This document shows, one piece after another, positions 1 through 8,469 of a stretch of 64,000 nucleotides of DNA (positions are counted from its first letter, which is position 1; each line of letters opens with the position of its first letter). The DNA is from Candidatus Nitrotoga sp. AM1P (GTDB taxonomy: Bacteria; Pseudomonadota; Gammaproteobacteria; Burkholderiales; Gallionellaceae), in assembly GCF_013168275.1 (NCBI RefSeq), contig NZ_AP019547.1, positions 2,418,001 through 2,482,000 of the forward strand. Reading direction: 5' to 3'. Under the pieces are notes generated by a model that saw only the letters and a list, made by a program, of their open reading frames with translations, was not told the origin of the DNA and did not search any database. The position numbers were made by a program, and so were the translations under genes.

Positions 1-120
1 TGGGGTTCGTACGGAATGGCACTGCTGATATTTATTATTGAAATTCTGATGGTGCGCCACAGAAGAAGGCTTATCTTGCAGCAATTATACTTGATGCGCA
101 ATGCAGAAGATGCCATGTGA
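1..120 (+). CDS. ccmD: Heme exporter protein CcmD, C-terminal part
   Basis: Frame 1 is open from the window edge to TGA at 118-120 and gives 39 residues. They begin WGSYGMALL, run through a hydrophobic stretch and end in a basic, cytosolic-type tail (RHRRR). CcmD is a tiny one-helix inner-membrane protein that helps CcmABC load heme onto CcmE in cytochrome c maturation. The W-x-S-Y-G motif before the helix is typical of the family, and ccmE follows. The start lies outside the window. Confidence 0.8.
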   Translation, partial: WGSYGMALLIFIIEILMVRHRRRLILQQLYLMRNAEDAM

Positions 121-351
121 CGTAATATGTAAAGGGTAGGTTTATCAGCTATCCTGATCGTTTCACTAATTCGTGTGATGATCGCGAAAATTCTTCGAAT
201 GGGACCAAGAATGTTTATCTATGCGAATACAAGCGTGGAATATTCAGGTACCTGATGGAACAAAACTTTACAAAATAAACTCAAAAGCTCGAAGCTGTAT
301 CTATTCATAAAGCATTCGGACTGAAATAATATTGATATTGGAAAAAATAAC

Positions 352-828
352 ATGAAACCGCGTCAGAGAAAATTTGTATATATAATTATTGCACTTGTTG
401 CTTTGGGTACGGCCATAGGTTTGGTGTTATATGCACTAAACGATAATATTAGCCTGTACTTTACCCCGACCCAAGTTCTTAATAAAGAAGCGCCACAGGG
501 GCGCGGCTTCCGGATGGGCGGATTAGTGGCTATGGATAGTGTCAAGCGCCAGAGCGATGGTTTGACAGTGAATTTCAGCATAACCGATACCGCCAAGAGT
601 ATGCCGGTTGTATACAAAGGTTTCTTGCCCGATCTCTTTAAAGAAGGGAAAGGAGTTGTGGTGCATGGCAAGCTTGAGGCGGGGAACGTGTTCCGTGCAG
701 ATGAGGTGTTGGCCAAGCATGATGAAAACTACATAGCTCCGGAAGCCGCATATGCTATGAAGCAGGCTGCTAAAGGACAGTCTACGGTGAATGCTGCGTC
801 ATCCGTTAGCGCACCTGCTGCAAAATAG
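352..828 (+). CDS. ccmE: Cytochrome c-type biogenesis protein CcmE (heme chaperone)
   Basis: A 158-residue protein with an N-terminal cytosolic basic segment, one membrane helix (about residues 8-28) and a periplasmic OB-fold domain. The heme-attachment motif is H-D-E-N-Y: His123 would bind heme covalently and Tyr127 would be its axial ligand. CcmE receives heme from CcmC and passes it to CcmF. A 231-bp gap separates it from ccmD, where these genes usually abut. No ccmF follows; the next 500 bp hold no recognisable gene. Length and motif are normal, so the gene looks intact. Confidence 0.95.
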   Translation: MKPRQRKFVYIIIALVALGTAIGLVLYALNDNISLYFTPTQVLNKEAPQGRGFRMGGLVAMDSVKRQSDGLTVNFSITDTAKSMPVVYKGFLPDLFKEGKGVVVHGKLEAGNVFRADEVLAKHDENYIAPEAAYAMKQAAKGQSTVNAASSVSAPAAK

Positions 829-1292
829 TCCGAAAATTACAACTTGATTTTAGGAAACCTCGGTCTTGCTTGAGGGGACTTTAGAAGAAATTCAGTTTCC
901 GTCCTATACCCCCTCAGGCTAGGTGTTGTCTAACAGTTAATTTTTCTGATTCAGTCAATGGCTTTCCATCGTGGATAAGCACCTGCGGTTAGGCTGAGAG
1001 TTTCTAACGTAAAGTCGACATCCTAAAATACCTGAAACTGTCGATGTGTAAAGAGTTATAGGTCACAAACGTGCGTAGTGACTAAAGACTATACAAGAAA
1101 TAGAATTGGCGATAGAAGTAGAGCTTATTAAAATAATTACTGGATTTGCGTGGTTCTATTTTTGACGTTGGCTCTAATCCGCATGGGATGTCAGTAATTT
1201 TGTAGGAAAGTTTTTAGAAAAAACTGAAAACTCTCGAAAAAATGACTAGTAACAAGGGATTGTAGAAATTTACACTGAATTTTAGATAAAGA
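829..1292. other. Non-coding stretch where ccmF would be expected
   Basis: About 460 bp with no convincing gene on either strand. In usual ccm operons ccmF follows ccmE directly. Here only AT-rich sequence leads to a terminator and the displaced tRNA-Phe end. Confidence 0.5.
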
Positions 1293-1320
1293 AAAAAGCC
1301 TGCGTTTCTGCAAGCCTTTT
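1293..1320 (-). terminator. Rho-independent terminator, probably the original tRNA-Phe terminator
   Basis: Read on the minus strand, a stem of about 10 pairs (AAAGGCTTGC / GCAGGCTTTT, with G-U pairs) and a six-base loop run into TTTTTT. It sits just 3' of the displaced tRNA-Phe end at 1327-1372, so it is probably the terminator that served tRNA-Phe before the element inserted. Confidence 0.6.
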
Positions 1321-1326
1321 AAATAC

Positions 1327-1372
1327 TGGTGGCCCGGGGCGGAATCGAACCACCGACAACGAGGATCTTCAA
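1327..1372 (-). repeat. Attachment site: displaced 3' half of tRNA-Phe
   Basis: This matches the tRNA-Phe 3' half from CCA to the anticodon loop (8603-8647) over 46 bp, with one substitution (C at 1335 for T) and one inserted base. The 5' half of a tRNA is absent, so it is not a working tRNA. It is the duplicated core left by integrase-mediated insertion, at the element's left end. Confidence 0.85.
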
Positions 1373-1491
1373 ATCGGGCTTTGTGCATGAATCAAAACAA
1401 TCATAAATAAATAAGAACAAATAAAACATGATGATATGGACGTCTCGCTATTCCAGCTTGTTCTAATATACGTTTGGGTTTTGACAGCCAG

Positions 1492-1514
1492 TGTCCCGTT
1501 AGTGTCCCACAAAA
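1492..1514. repeat. Left copy of the element-end repeat (possible integrase or Xis arm site)
   Basis: This copy carries two TGTCCC units (the first TGTCCCGTTAG) followed by an ACAAAA tail. It matches 8538-8560 at 21 of 23 positions in the same orientation and lies about 120 bp inside the left core. Tyrosine integrases often bind such arm repeats beside the att core; that role is inferred. Confidence 0.6.
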
Positions 1515-1569
1515 TTCCCCTGGATCTTGAATGCGCTGGCTACCTAATTAATTCTCTGCTAGCAAAGAA

Positions 1570-2078
1570 TTAATTCCCAGAACGCTTCTTCATCTCCATG
1601 TTGCTCATGATAGCCATCAGGCGCTCATAGCTGGTGTCATCCTCAGTCTTGATAGGCTCACCGTCCTTTACGCCACCAATGGCCATACGATCCCCCACTT
1701 TTCAGGCTTAAGCTTGCTGGCTACCCATTTACGTGTATCCACACGGTTCCTAGCCCATGACACATAGGCGCTGTCAATGCGTGCGACACCTTTATCGTCG
1801 ATAACCTGCCTTGGTTCTTCATCAGCGGTAGCAATGATCTCATCAGCAAGAGTATCTGCTTGGTGCAGTTTGGCATCGTCGTACTTCTTAGAAAACTCTG
1901 GATATTTACGCAGTCATTGATAGATCGTGATGAACGCCGGCATCTCCGATCGGCTCTTCAGTATTCTGTTCAGGGACTCTCCGGCACTTAGACGGGCACA
2001 TATCTCATCAATGAGCTCATCACAGTATTTGGTTGGACGACCTATCACTTTCTTTGCTTTTATGGTTTTTTTTATCAT
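1570..2078 (-). pseudogene. Phage terminase small subunit-like protein, broken by a stop and a frameshift
   Basis: From ATG at 2078 the frame reads GRPTKY, then a DNA-binding helix-turn-helix region (DELIDEICARLSAGESL). TGA at 1915-1917 stands where the family has Trp before a leucine-rich continuation. After it the same frame continues (KYPEFSKKYDDAK, RVDTRKWVASKLKP) until a one-base loss near 1698, after which the family-like end (GVKDGEPIKTEDDTSYE) lies in another frame and stops at 1570. Terminase small subunits recognise packaging DNA. No large subunit, portal or capsid gene is present, so this is probably a remnant or a helper-hijacking relic. Confidence 0.7.
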
Positions 2079-2256
2079 GTCGTTACTCAAACTTAATTGG
2101 TATTCAACATACTGATTCCATTTTGTGTTCCATGCAATCATTATGTACCGTTGAACAGAATTACGTATCTTTGGCTGACATTGCACACGCAGAATTATCT
2201 GAAGGTCGTCATGCATCTGGCCATCAATATCGCCTGCTAATAATTGATGATATCGA

Positions 2257-3399
2257 CTAAATGACTGTTTCCCACGGCAGGGCTAAGTCATCACGGCCAA
2301 AGTGTCCGTAGGCGGCCGTCTCGAAGTAAATCGGTCTCAGCAAATCAAGCTGACGAATTATTCCGGCCGGCGTGAGGTCATACTCCTGACGCAGCGTGGT
2401 AGCGATCTCGTTGTTTCGCCCGGTACTTGCCGCATCCACCAGAAAGCTCACTGGCTCAGCTACGCCAATAGCGTATGCCAACTGAATCAGGCACCGGCTG
2501 GCCCATCCTCTAGCCACCACTTGCTTGGCCAGAAACCGAGCCATGTAAGTGGCTGACCGGTCGACCTTGGAGGGGTCTTTTCCGGAGAATGCTCCCCCTC
2601 CATGTGGGGCAGCGCCGCCATAGGTGTCCACGATAATCTTGCGGCCGGTCAACCCGGTGTCGCCCTTGGGGCCTCCTGTAACAAAACGTCCTGTCGGGTT
2701 GATCAGTTCGCGGTAACCCGGGCTGCGCAGCGAGCTCGGGATGACTGGATTGATGATGTGTTCCCTCACAAGAGCTTGCAGGGTGTCGATATCAATCTCG
2801 ACGGCATGCTGTGTGGACAGCACAACGGCGTCGATCTCTACCGGCCGGCCGCCCTCGTAGCGAAAGGTCACCTGAGACTTGGCATCTGGTTCTAGCCAAG
2901 GCAGCAAGCCGCTCTTGCGTACCAGTGCTTGTTGTCGCACCAGACGATGGGCGAAGGCGATAGGGGCGGGCATAAGTTCAGGTGTCTCATCGCACGCGTA
3001 GCCGAACATGAGCCCTTGATCGCCAGCACCCAACACGCCGTCACTGCGGTCGACACCTTGGTTAATATCTGCTGACTGCCCATTGAAGCGGATCTGGATC
3101 TCGCAAGCATCAGGGTCGATACCTGTTTCGGCACTCTTATAGCCCGTGTCTCGCAGCACTTGACGAACCAGCGCGTCGGCTTCTGCCTTGACCGCCTCGA
3201 AATCCTCAAGGCGGCGTGTCTTAAACTCGCCTGCTACGATGACGCACTGATCGGCAAGCATGGTTTCGCAGGCCACTCGCGCATTGGGATCTTTTTCTAA
3301 AAATGCGTCGAGGATACGGTCTGAAATACGGTCAGCAAGTTTGTCGGGATGACCTTCGGAAACGGATTCAGAGGAAAACAGACCATTGCAGATAGACAT
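2257..3399 (-). CDS. metK: S-adenosylmethionine synthetase carried by the element
   Basis: A full-length enzyme (about 380 residues) making SAM from methionine and ATP. The family motifs are intact: GHPDK near the N-terminus, GAGDQG and the GGGAFSGKD phosphate/metal loop, with the usual C-terminal HFGR segment. AGGAG lies six bases before the ATG at 3399; an in-frame ATG at 3405 is too close to that site, so 3399 is chosen. It sits 93 bp downstream of a DUF3293 gene on the same strand, inside the tRNA-Phe element and beside decayed genes. This suggests a cargo copy; whether the host has another metK cannot be seen here. Confidence 0.93.
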   Translation of the reverse strand: MSICNGLFSSESVSEGHPDKLADRISDRILDAFLEKDPNARVACETMLADQCVIVAGEFKTRRLEDFEAVKAEADALVRQVLRDTGYKSAETGIDPDACEIQIRFNGQSADINQGVDRSDGVLGAGDQGLMFGYACDETPELMPAPIAFAHRLVRQQALVRKSGLLPWLEPDAKSQVTFRYEGGRPVEIDAVVLSTQHAVEIDIDTLQALVREHIINPVIPSSLRSPGYRELINPTGRFVTGGPKGDTGLTGRKIIVDTYGGAAPHGGGAFSGKDPSKVDRSATYMARFLAKQVVARGWASRCLIQLAYAIGVAEPVSFLVDAASTGRNNEIATTLRQEYDLTPAGIIRQLDLLRPIYFETAAYGHFGRDDLALPWETVI

Positions 3400-3492
3400 A
3401 TACATCTCCTATTTAGCCGAATTCGACGAGGTGTCGGGGCCGGCAATCTGGATCAAATCCCCCCGGCCCGTGAGGTGGGCCAGCCCATGAAA

Positions 3493-3984
3493 TCAACGCA
3501 GCAATATCAGCTTTGGTACAGCGTCTGCTCCTACCCAGACAATGGCGTTCTGTTTGTAGCAAATACTAAGACTTTTAGCGGTTTCGAGATCAATTCCGAG
3601 AGCGAAAAAACTCTTCTCCTCGGGCCAGTTGCGGCTCGGGTCAGCTCCTGCGCCTTCAATAACTCTGGGCGATAATGTATTTAATTTTTCTCTCAAGCGG
3701 GCGTGTGCGGCCTCATTGGTTGCAAGGCTTTGGGCTTGACCGCATGGGTTATAGGTAGTGATAAATGCCCCGCAGGTGTAACCCGACGAGGTGTAAAGCT
3801 GAGACAAAGCTTCGGAGCGCGTATTGATGTGTAAGGTAATGAGGTCGGTGCCCTGACCGAAGCGATAGTCGGTCTTGAGATAGGCCTCGATCGTTTCAGC
3901 CGGGATTGCAGTTTGCGCCAACAAAAAAACCTCCAAGGGTGGAGGGTCGACGCTTCCCGCTTGGTTGCTCATAAGGAGCCACAT
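3493..3984 (-). CDS. DUF3293 domain-containing protein
   Basis: 163 residues with DUF3293 hallmarks: FITTYNPCG, an N-rich turn, a G-x-DPS-NWPEE segment and a C-terminal region ending in QNAIVWV. The function of DUF3293 is unknown to me. It lies directly upstream of metK, same strand, so the two may be co-transcribed. ATG at 3984 begins the longest frame; a second ATG at 3972 is possible, and neither has a strong ribosome site. The 93-bp gap to metK contains a GC-rich inverted repeat (GGGCCGG / CCGGCCC). Confidence 0.75.
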   Translation of the reverse strand: MWLLMSNQAGSVDPPPLEVFLLAQTAIPAETIEAYLKTDYRFGQGTDLITLHINTRSEALSQLYTSSGYTCGAFITTYNPCGQAQSLATNEAAHARLREKLNTLSPRVIEGAGADPSRNWPEEKSFFALGIDLETAKSLSICYKQNAIVWVGADAVPKLILLR

Positions 3985-4164
3985 CCGCTTTCACGAACCA
4001 CCTTGCCCGGGAGGGGCAGGTTGGATTGGGCGTCGACCCAAATCTAGATGCAATGCTGCATCCTATTTCATTAACGAAATCTCGTCAATGAATCTGAGGT
4101 AGTGGATTATTTGAAGTTGGTACATACGTTTGCTACGTGGTTATATTTAGCGCAAAATTAACCC

Positions 4165-4617
4165 ATGAAAAACTTACTCGTTACCTGCATTACGATACTC
4201 CTAACTTTTAACATGGCTTGGGGAGAGTCGTACATTAAATTTCCCAACGGTGATTCGTATTACGGAGAGCTCAGGGATGGGAAGCCACACAGACAGGGTT
4301 TCCTTAAATACTACAATGGCAAGGAGTTTATCGGTGAATTCAGGGATGGGGAGTATGTCGGTGAAGGAAAGCCAAGTATTGAGGCGGCAAGATAATATCA
4401 AGAAAAAATAGAGAATGATGGAAAACCTAATTGCTGGCTCGCAATGTCTGCTGGTTTTGGCGCTCAGAATGGAACAGGGAGCTTCAGGGAATCCTTCGGC
4501 AACGCTATGTCCCACTACAACAACTGTATGGCTGGTTTGCCGCCACCACCAAAGAAACTCCAAATTATTTGCAACACGAATCGAATGAATAATTCTGTCA
4601 GTTGTCATGAGCAATAG
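4165..4617 (+). pseudogene. Secreted MORN-repeat protein split by an in-frame TAA
   Basis: Starting at ATG 4165, a signal peptide (about residues 1-20, ending in MAWG) is followed by two MORN-type repeats (YYGELRDGK and FIGEFRDGEYVGEG). The frame meets TAA at 4393-4395, after 76 residues, but continues open for 73 more codons with a coherent cysteine-containing sequence (CWLAMSAGFG, NNCMAG, VSCHEQ) to TAG at 4615. One nonsense change therefore seems to have split a protein of about 150 residues. MORN repeats often mediate membrane or protein contacts. The 76-residue piece could still be secreted. Confidence 0.6.
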
Positions 4618-4896
4618 AAGAAGGGTGCGACTAAAGCTGAGTGATTCATGAGTCGATGTGATTGCTCAGCAATTGGTGAAACTTTAGTTAAATGTTTCTC
4701 TGCAAATATTTCAATGCTGGACTTTTTACCAGTGAGGCTACATAAATATTTTGCAGAATTCGTTAACAATTTTTTGCCAGAAACCTAGCTTCTATGAGCA
4801 TGTGAATGGCTCCCGAAATTGGACTGACTCGTAGTTTCTCTGAGCAATATGGGTATAGTCAAATTTGGGGTACGGCCGACCCGTGGCATGATGCCG

Positions 4897-5253
4897 TCAA
4901 CAAGTAAAGTGCGTTATCTGCCCAAGTAGTTTAATCAATTCTGGCAAGTCCGATTCAGGAAGCCCGATACTTCTTTCGCCAATATCGCCATTGTGGTGTT
5001 TCTTTGTAATGTAAACCCACCGTTCATTTGTAACCGCCAGTTTAGGTGCGCTCATGTTCCACATCTCAATCCTGTACTCATGCTGGGCTATCACTCCAAT
5101 CAAGCTATCAGTTAGGGAGCGCATATAGACACTCCAGCAACATGGTATGTAATGGTATATATACGGGTATGCAGATTCTGGAGTCCACGAGCAATATCGC
5201 ATAATTCGGTTAGGTTCCTTTGTTGGCGTGGCATTGGCACGTCTTATACGCAT
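4897..5253 (-). CDS. Hypothetical protein
   Basis: 118 residues from the first start; an internal ATG (MSAPKLAV, about residue 67) might be the true start and would give about 52 residues. The C-terminal half looks most protein-like (RSIGLPESDLPELIKLLGQ). I do not recognise a family. It follows the small-gene run on the same strand inside the element, which is the main reason to keep it. Confidence 0.4.
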   Translation of the reverse strand: MRIRRANATPTKEPNRIMRYCSWTPESAYPYIYHYIPCCWSVYMRSLTDSLIGVIAQHEYRIEMWNMSAPKLAVTNERWVYITKKHHNGDIGERSIGLPESDLPELIKLLGQITHFTC

Positions 5254-5317
5254 TTTCCTAACTTCATATATTGGAGTGATAGAAAGCTCTGGTGTGCATT
5301 ATGTGGAGCGACACGCT

Positions 5318-5746
5318 CTATTTTCTGAAGCGATAAATTCGCCGCCACAACATTTTTATTAGGGTCAAAATTCCGGTAATCATGGGTTGCCCCCTTCCTT
5401 GGATGTTCAATTTGGTGTTGGCATGGGTGGGCAAGTGGGTAAAAGCGTACAGGCAGCATTGCTTTAAATTGCCAGCGTGTTTTCCTCCCATCCTCGTTTC
5501 TTTGATTAGTCTATGCGCAATCAAGAAACGCAAACCCTTGGCAATCGTAGTGCTTGACCGCCAGTTGTAGTGCGCCAGTTCGCTCAGTACCGCATTAATA
5601 TTGCCGTTATTGCCGCTGTGATACTGCATCATCAAGTCATGCCACAAGACTTTTGCCGCTGATGGCAAATTGCGAAACGCCAGCGAATCGGCAAGTTCTC
5701 GCGGAACTTGATAATGCGGCTCACCCTGAGATTTTTTAGCCATCAT
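5318..5746 (-). CDS. Helix-turn-helix protein of integrative elements
   Basis: About 142 residues from ATG 5746. The core (AAKVLWHDLMMQYHSGNNGNI, NWRSSTTIAKGL, FLIAHRLI) has the look of a winged-helix domain seen in small integrative elements, where neighbours act in replication or control. The start overlaps the end of the 51-residue gene upstream, suggesting translational coupling. Its job is inferred; no enzyme motif is visible. A basic C-terminal tail (WRRIYRFRK) could aid DNA binding. Confidence 0.6.
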   Translation of the reverse strand: MMAKKSQGEPHYQVPRELADSLAFRNLPSAAKVLWHDLMMQYHSGNNGNINAVLSELAHYNWRSSTTIAKGLRFLIAHRLIKETRMGGKHAGNLKQCCLYAFTHLPTHANTKLNIQGRGQPMITGILTLIKMLWRRIYRFRK

Positions 5747-5891
5747 TCTTCCCAGCAAAACGGCACAGGAAGCTGTGCAAGTCCCGCAGCTCGGTTATTG
5801 AGAGCGCGGCAAGGTTCTCAGCGCCTATCCCAAGGTAAGAAAATCGATTGCAGAGCATTTGAAGGTCTTCGAGCCATGCTTCGATACTCAT
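5736..5891 (-). CDS. Small hypothetical protein, 51 residues
   Basis: ATG at 5891 to TAA at 5736; starts MSIEAWLEDL and ends CRFAGKNDG. Its start overlaps the stop of the 38-residue gene (ATGA), and its end overlaps the start of the helix-turn-helix gene. I recognise no family. The tight overlaps on both sides are the evidence that it is real. Confidence 0.5.
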   Translation of the reverse strand: MSIEAWLEDLQMLCNRFSYLGIGAENLAALSITELRDLHSFLCRFAGKNDG

Positions 5892-6004
5892 GGCACACTA
5901 CGCTTATTAGTACTTCCACCACGCTTTAGGTCTGGTACACGTTCGCAAGGCACATCAAGCCCACAGTGACGAAGCTGCGCAATAAGGACTGGAGTTTTTT
6001 TCAT
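5888..6004 (-). CDS. Small hypothetical protein, 38 residues
   Basis: ATG at 6004 to TGA at 5888; starts MKKTPVLIAQL. Its start overlaps the stop of the preceding 90-residue gene (AAATGA) and its stop overlaps the next start (ATGA). Function unknown; support comes from the chain of overlaps. Confidence 0.45.
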   Translation of the reverse strand: MKKTPVLIAQLRHCGLDVPCERVPDLKRGGSTNKRSVP

Positions 6005-6273
6005 TTCGCATCCCCAGCAACGCCTGACGACAGCCACCCGGCATATTTATCCACGTCAATTAATATCTTGCGACCACGGCGAATAATTGCGCCAGTCGCA
6101 GCTAGTCCGTTGCCTGCAATCTTGCGGCCTTTACTGTCGAAGCGGTCTTGTGATTTAAAAATGTGCCCGTGAATTGCGGCGGCGGTCAATCCAAGGAGCG
6201 GAAAGCAACTTGGAATGTTTTTTATTGTCGCTAGCTTTGGAAATGTGGATGTTATAGCTTGTGCTTCTTGCAT
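6001..6273 (-). CDS. Small DNA-binding protein, excisionase-like
   Basis: 90 residues. The C-terminal part (GAIIRRGRKILIDVDKYAGWL) resembles the wing and strand of AlpA/Xis-type regulators, in which a basic hairpin precedes a D-V-x-x-Y/L-x-x-W/L helix. AGGAG lies eight bases before ATG 6273. It is the first gene of a four-gene chain joined by overlaps. A role in excision or in control of the element is inferred from form and place; similarity is weak. Confidence 0.45.
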   Translation of the reverse strand: MQEAQAITSTFPKLATIKNIPSCFPLLGLTAAAIHGHIFKSQDRFDSKGRKIAGNGLAATGAIIRRGRKILIDVDKYAGWLSSGVAGDAK

Positions 6274-6386
6274 GACATACGCTCCTGTATTCCTGCAAAT
6301 GCGGAATTTATGAGCGTAGTTTGAGAGAGTTATTTCAGTGTTTTTCCTTGTGTCCTTTGTCTCTGTTTAGAATATTTAGGCTCGGT

Positions 6387-6983
6387 CTAGGCTCGGCTTT
6401 TATTCCATGTTTCTAGTGTCTTGCTACAAGCGGATTTCTCGTAATTTTTTTCCTGTAGCCCTGATGTTATCCACTTTACCCCGTGCGGGATTATTTCAAT
6501 CAATACGTCTTCTTTACCCACTCTTTCTTGCAACTTTTTAATAACCTCATCCGTGCTTGCCTTCCGTCCTAATTCGCACTCAATTTGCCATGCAGTTTCG
6601 ATTGCCAGTTTACCTATCGCTATCATCGGAATTTTGCCAGGTGTCAGTTCGTTGGCTTTATTGGCTGTGTTGTCTATGGCATCAGGTGCCGCTTGCTTCT
6701 CAGCAAGTGCTCCCATCGCATCAGCGAAATCGTCAACCCACGAGAAATAAGGCAAGTTCTGTTTCTGCGCGATGGTTCGCCATTCCACTAACATTCGAGG
6801 CTTCAATGCCGTGCTTGCTTCGCCCTCGAATACCCGCAACAGTAATTTGTATTGATATATCTTGTCGCCCTCCACTCTAACGCGTTTGAGGTCATCGGCC
6901 TCAAGCGGATTGATTTGGCACAACAGCAGGGTCGCTTCTATCGGTGTAACGTCCGGTATTGTCCACCAGGATCGGGCATTCAT
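6387..6983 (-). CDS. Hypothetical protein common in betaproteobacterial elements
   Basis: 198 residues beginning MNARSWWTIPDVTPIEATLLLCQINPL. Proteins opening with W-x-x-x-D-V-T-P-x-E-A-x-x-L-L-C-x-x-N-P are common next to integrases in prophages and islands; no function is established to my knowledge. The middle is helix-rich and charged. It lies downstream of the integrase on the same strand. A 64-codon open fragment just upstream (7008-7199) may be part of the same original gene. Confidence 0.6.
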   Translation of the reverse strand: MNARSWWTIPDVTPIEATLLLCQINPLEADDLKRVRVEGDKIYQYKLLLRVFEGEASTALKPRMLVEWRTIAQKQNLPYFSWVDDFADAMGALAEKQAAPDAIDNTANKANELTPGKIPMIAIGKLAIETAWQIECELGRKASTDEVIKKLQERVGKEDVLIEIIPHGVKWITSGLQEKNYEKSACSKTLETWNKSRA

Positions 6984-7007
6984 GGTTTGATCATACCAAT
7001 CAACAAG

Positions 7008-7199
7008 TCATTTCCCTGCCAGAACTGGATCGTTATTGTAATCAATTTTCAATGCATAATTCTGGCGTTCCTTAAGATTACCCCAGTCTACAACCCAAGT
7101 GCTTACTCTCGCTTGTAATGCATTTGGCAATTTAGAGAAATCTTTTTTCCAATAGTCAGCAAGCAAGGGAAACAGAGCGACATACTCATCCTGTGGTGC
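7008..7199 (-). pseudogene. Open reading fragment lacking a start codon
   Basis: From 7199 to TGA at 7008 the frame encodes protein-like sequence (PQDEYVALFPLLADYWKKDF, LPNALQARVSTWVVDW). There is no ATG or GTG before the upstream stop; only a TTG within it could start. It begins right at the integrase stop codon and ends 25 bp before the 198-residue gene. It may be a truncated gene or a separated N-terminal part of that gene. Confidence 0.4.
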
Positions 7200-7201
7200 C
7201 C

Positions 7202-8308
7202 TTACGCCACTCCCATCTTCTGTACCAGTGCATTGCCTATATCAGACACGCGGGAAGGTGCTAGGTGGGCATAACGGCTTACCATCGCCATGGTGCGGTG
7301 TCCTAACACCTTCGATATTTCAAGCGAAGATACGCCGTTCATCATTAGGTATGACGCGCATGTATGACGTAAGTCATGCCAGTGAAAGTCAGTGATTTGA
7401 GCCTCTTTCATGGCGACAATGAATGGGGTGCGTAGCGCAATGAATGATGATTTTTTTGCCTTGTGAGTAGCAGGGAATATCTGGTCATCGGTCAGACTGC
7501 GCACCTTGGCGCGTTCCTGAAGCAGTGTGAAGGCTTCGCCCACTAGCGACAATACCCTTGAGTCATCGTTCTTTGTTGTGCCAGCATAGAGCGTTGTACG
7601 GCCTGCCTTGAGGTCTATCTGTGTCCAACGCAATCCCATCACCTCAGACTGTCTCCCGCCAGTAGTGAGCGATAGCAGCACGGCTAGATAAAGATCGCTG
7701 TGCTTACGGCAAGCAGCAAGGAAGCGAGGCAGTTCAGCATCATCAAGGAAGCGCACCCGGCCTTTGTTTTCTTTCGGCTTGGACACGCGCTCTACCGGGT
7801 TACGCTCTAGCCAGCCCAACTTCTTCACGCCATAAGCGCAGACACTCGATAGCGCAGCGAGAAAACGATTAGTAGTTGCGCCAGTACGTTTTTTCTCCAG
7901 CGGTACACGCGACACAACCCTATCGTCACCACGGCGGCGAACAGTCAGGTTTTCATTGATCAGTACATCTCGGCCTTGTGCGACTATTCCAGGAGTAATA
8001 TCCTGCAACAGCTTTTCGCCATATTGCTTACGCCACCAGTCGAGCCGGCCGCGCATCTCTTTGGCCGACTTCAACTCCTTATGCTTCGCGCTCTTTTCGT
8101 AGGAATCAATCAGGTCAGTCAGCGTGTGCCGCTTGCTAGCCCCAAAGTGACGACCTGCTTTAATGTCGGCTTCGGTTTTCTGCATCCACTCCCGCGCATC
8201 CGTCAATCTGGAGAATGTCGCGCTTTCCGGTGGGTAACCTTTCAGGCGAACCTTAACCCTGTAACTGGTCGTGCCGTCATCCAATTTACGCTTTTCGATA
8301 GTTGCCAT
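7202..8308 (-). CDS. int: Tyrosine recombinase (phage-type integrase)
   Basis: 368 residues. An N-terminal arm-binding region (SYRVKVRLKGYPPESATF) is followed by a SAM-like core-binding domain and a catalytic domain. Catalytic signs: Arg in TTGGRQSEV, His-x-x-Arg in HDLRHTCASYL, His in LGHRTMAM and Tyr in SRYAHL. It would cut and rejoin the tRNA-Phe core to insert or excise the element. It lies 295 bp from the tRNA gene, in the usual place and orientation. The protein appears complete and potentially active. Confidence 0.93.
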   Translation of the reverse strand: MATIEKRKLDDGTTSYRVKVRLKGYPPESATFSRLTDAREWMQKTEADIKAGRHFGASKRHTLTDLIDSYEKSAKHKELKSAKEMRGRLDWWRKQYGEKLLQDITPGIVAQGRDVLINENLTVRRRGDDRVVSRVPLEKKRTGATTNRFLAALSSVCAYGVKKLGWLERNPVERVSKPKENKGRVRFLDDAELPRFLAACRKHSDLYLAVLLSLTTGGRQSEVMGLRWTQIDLKAGRTTLYAGTTKNDDSRVLSLVGEAFTLLQERAKVRSLTDDQIFPATHKAKKSSFIALRTPFIVAMKEAQITDFHWHDLRHTCASYLMMNGVSSLEISKVLGHRTMAMVSRYAHLAPSRVSDIGNALVQKMGVA

Positions 8309-8459
8309 GTTTTACCCCTTTGAATGCGTCGGAATACTTGCGCGCACTCTAAAGTTAAAGCAGCAAAAATAGCAACATAGGATAAGTAATCTGAATGTCA
8401 TGTGATTTATATTATTGATATTAATAGTTTTATATTCAAAATTTTTTATAAAAAGACAA

Positions 8460-8469
8460 TGACGGGACA
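8460..8469. repeat. Inverted partial copy of the element-end repeat
   Basis: TGACGGGACA is the exact inverse of the first ten bases of the 8538-8560 repeat. It lies between the integrase start and the right core, where an arm-type recombinase or Xis site would be expected. Confidence 0.4.

Noticed and set aside
1327..1372. A second tRNA gene
   Set aside because: Only the 3' half of tRNA-Phe is present, with an extra base; no 5' acceptor or D-arm follows.
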